DNA of 64,000 nt from Oxyruncus cristatus (taxonomy: Eukaryota; Chordata; Aves; Passeriformes; Cotingidae). How positions within the stretch are numbered: the stretch's first letter is position 1; the number at the start of each line of letters is the position of its first letter. The translations under genes and the position numbers were made by a program. The stretch spans positions 936,557 to 1,000,556 of the forward strand of contig VXAY01003155.1 of assembly GCA_013399855.1 (NCBI GenBank), written 5' to 3'. Below are positions 63,178 to 64,000 of the stretch, in pieces. Under the pieces are notes generated by a model. The model had not been told where the DNA came from. It saw only the letters and a program-made list of their open reading frames with translations, and searched no databases.

Positions 63178-64000
63178 GTAAGTGCCTTAGCTAGCAGACT
63201 GTCATGGAGAAGACAGGAATCTTATTCTCTTCTGTGCCATACAGATCTTAAGAACGTAAGCACAACTTAGTGTCCTGAATTCATATGATCTTTTTGTAGA
63301 AACTTGATTGCTCTGAATGCTTTGCCTATGCATCAACAGCAGTACTTAAAAGTCTAGAAATTGCCAAAAAATTAAGTAACAGACAGGGCTATCTTGCCTA
63401 TGTCACTTCACTGGCTGATCTATGTTAGGAGTCGTATTCTTAAAAGAGCATAATGTAAATGCACGTGAATACTCTGTGATCTTTGGAAACCACGCTTTAC
63501 TGCATCTGAAAAACAAAAAATTGATTTTTCTATATGGATTTTTTATGTGCTACTGGCACTTTTTAGGAAAAGTTTTTAGAGCTCTTGTGCCAGAGTGCTT
63601 TTGTGGAAGCTGGACATGTTCTCCCTCATTAACTAACCTCTGAAACCTATTTCAACTGGGTGAAATAGGGTATCCCCTACAGCATTTGTAGTACAGTATG
63701 TGAGGGATGAATATGATAACCTTGAGACTTTCAACTGTGAAGTCTCCTTGGAGCTACATGTCTCAGTTAAGTCTTTTGGGGGAGTATTTTTTTTCCATAA
63801 AGCGGAAATCTAAAAAATGAAAAAGTGTTTGAAAGAAAACCTAAACGAGTGCTTGATGGCAGTTTAGCTGCTGACAGTCAGGTGAACTTCTATAAAAATT
63901 TTACATTGAAGGTTATCAGCTTAAGACTGGTTGTCAGAGACTGTCATCATAGTATGACATCACAGTAATTCTGAGTCTTACCCTTCAGTTACTTTTCCTG
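63178..64000. other. Unique AT-rich non-coding DNA to the window end
   Basis: No repeat or gene is recognised. The 73-codon frame at 63422-63643 shows no known domain. Confidence 0.5.

Noticed and set aside
1..64000. CRISPR arrays, operons, Shine-Dalgarno sites, rRNA or canonical tRNA genes
   Set aside because: None seen; the repeats and base composition point to a vertebrate nuclear genome.

Overview
This window looks like non-coding DNA from a bird genome, most likely a passerine. CR1 LINE fragments with the typical avian 3' tails (variants of ATTCTATGATTCT) are present. So are long terminal repeats whose 3' ends carry the TAAACCACGACA-type terminus that I recognise from passerine endogenous retroviruses. 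The sequence is visibly AT-rich, with many homopolymer runs. No frame reads as a bacterial or compact-genome gene. The species, the chromosome and whether the window is intergenic or intronic cannot be decided from the sequence alone.

I find no protein-coding gene that I can name. The longest open frames (roughly 100-140 codons) are about what chance gives in a sequence this long and AT-rich. The one exception is the frame from 35418, which is the reverse-transcriptase remnant of a CR1 element. Two stretches have intron-like borders around an open frame (50479-50614 and 62971-63177) and are listed as weak exon candidates only.

Layout. 1-9.1 kb: unique AT-rich DNA with two short tandem duplications, a 30-base A run and a 603-base assembly gap. 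9.15 kb: a 60-base near-perfect hairpin flanked by a 5-base direct repeat. 9.8-10.6 kb: a probable solo LTR. 12.8-13.1 kb: a 5'-truncated LTR. 13-31.8 kb: mostly unique DNA with an ATA microsatellite, a symmetric old inverted repeat at 20.9-21.0 kb and a CR1 tail at 21.9 kb. 31.85-32.4 kb: a solo LTR. 34.5 and 35.4-36.8 kb: two CR1 copies in opposite orientation, the second with a decayed RT domain. 38.2 kb: a degenerate 56-base tandem repeat. 38.3-56.6 kb: unique DNA, including a repeat-poor block at 47.6-49.8 kb that could hold conserved non-coding elements. 56.66-57.18 kb: a solo LTR with a perfect 5-base target-site duplication. 58.46-59.13 kb: a 3' CR1 piece. 59.5-60.4 kb: a locally GC-richer, TATA-containing segment that looks LTR-derived but has no resolved ends. 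60.4-64 kb: unique DNA with one strong splice-donor-like site.

There is no operon, pathway or gene cluster to interpret. The functional content that can be supported is transposable-element history, with the hairpin at 9.15 kb, the inverted repeat at 20.9 kb and the two exon candidates as the items most worth testing.
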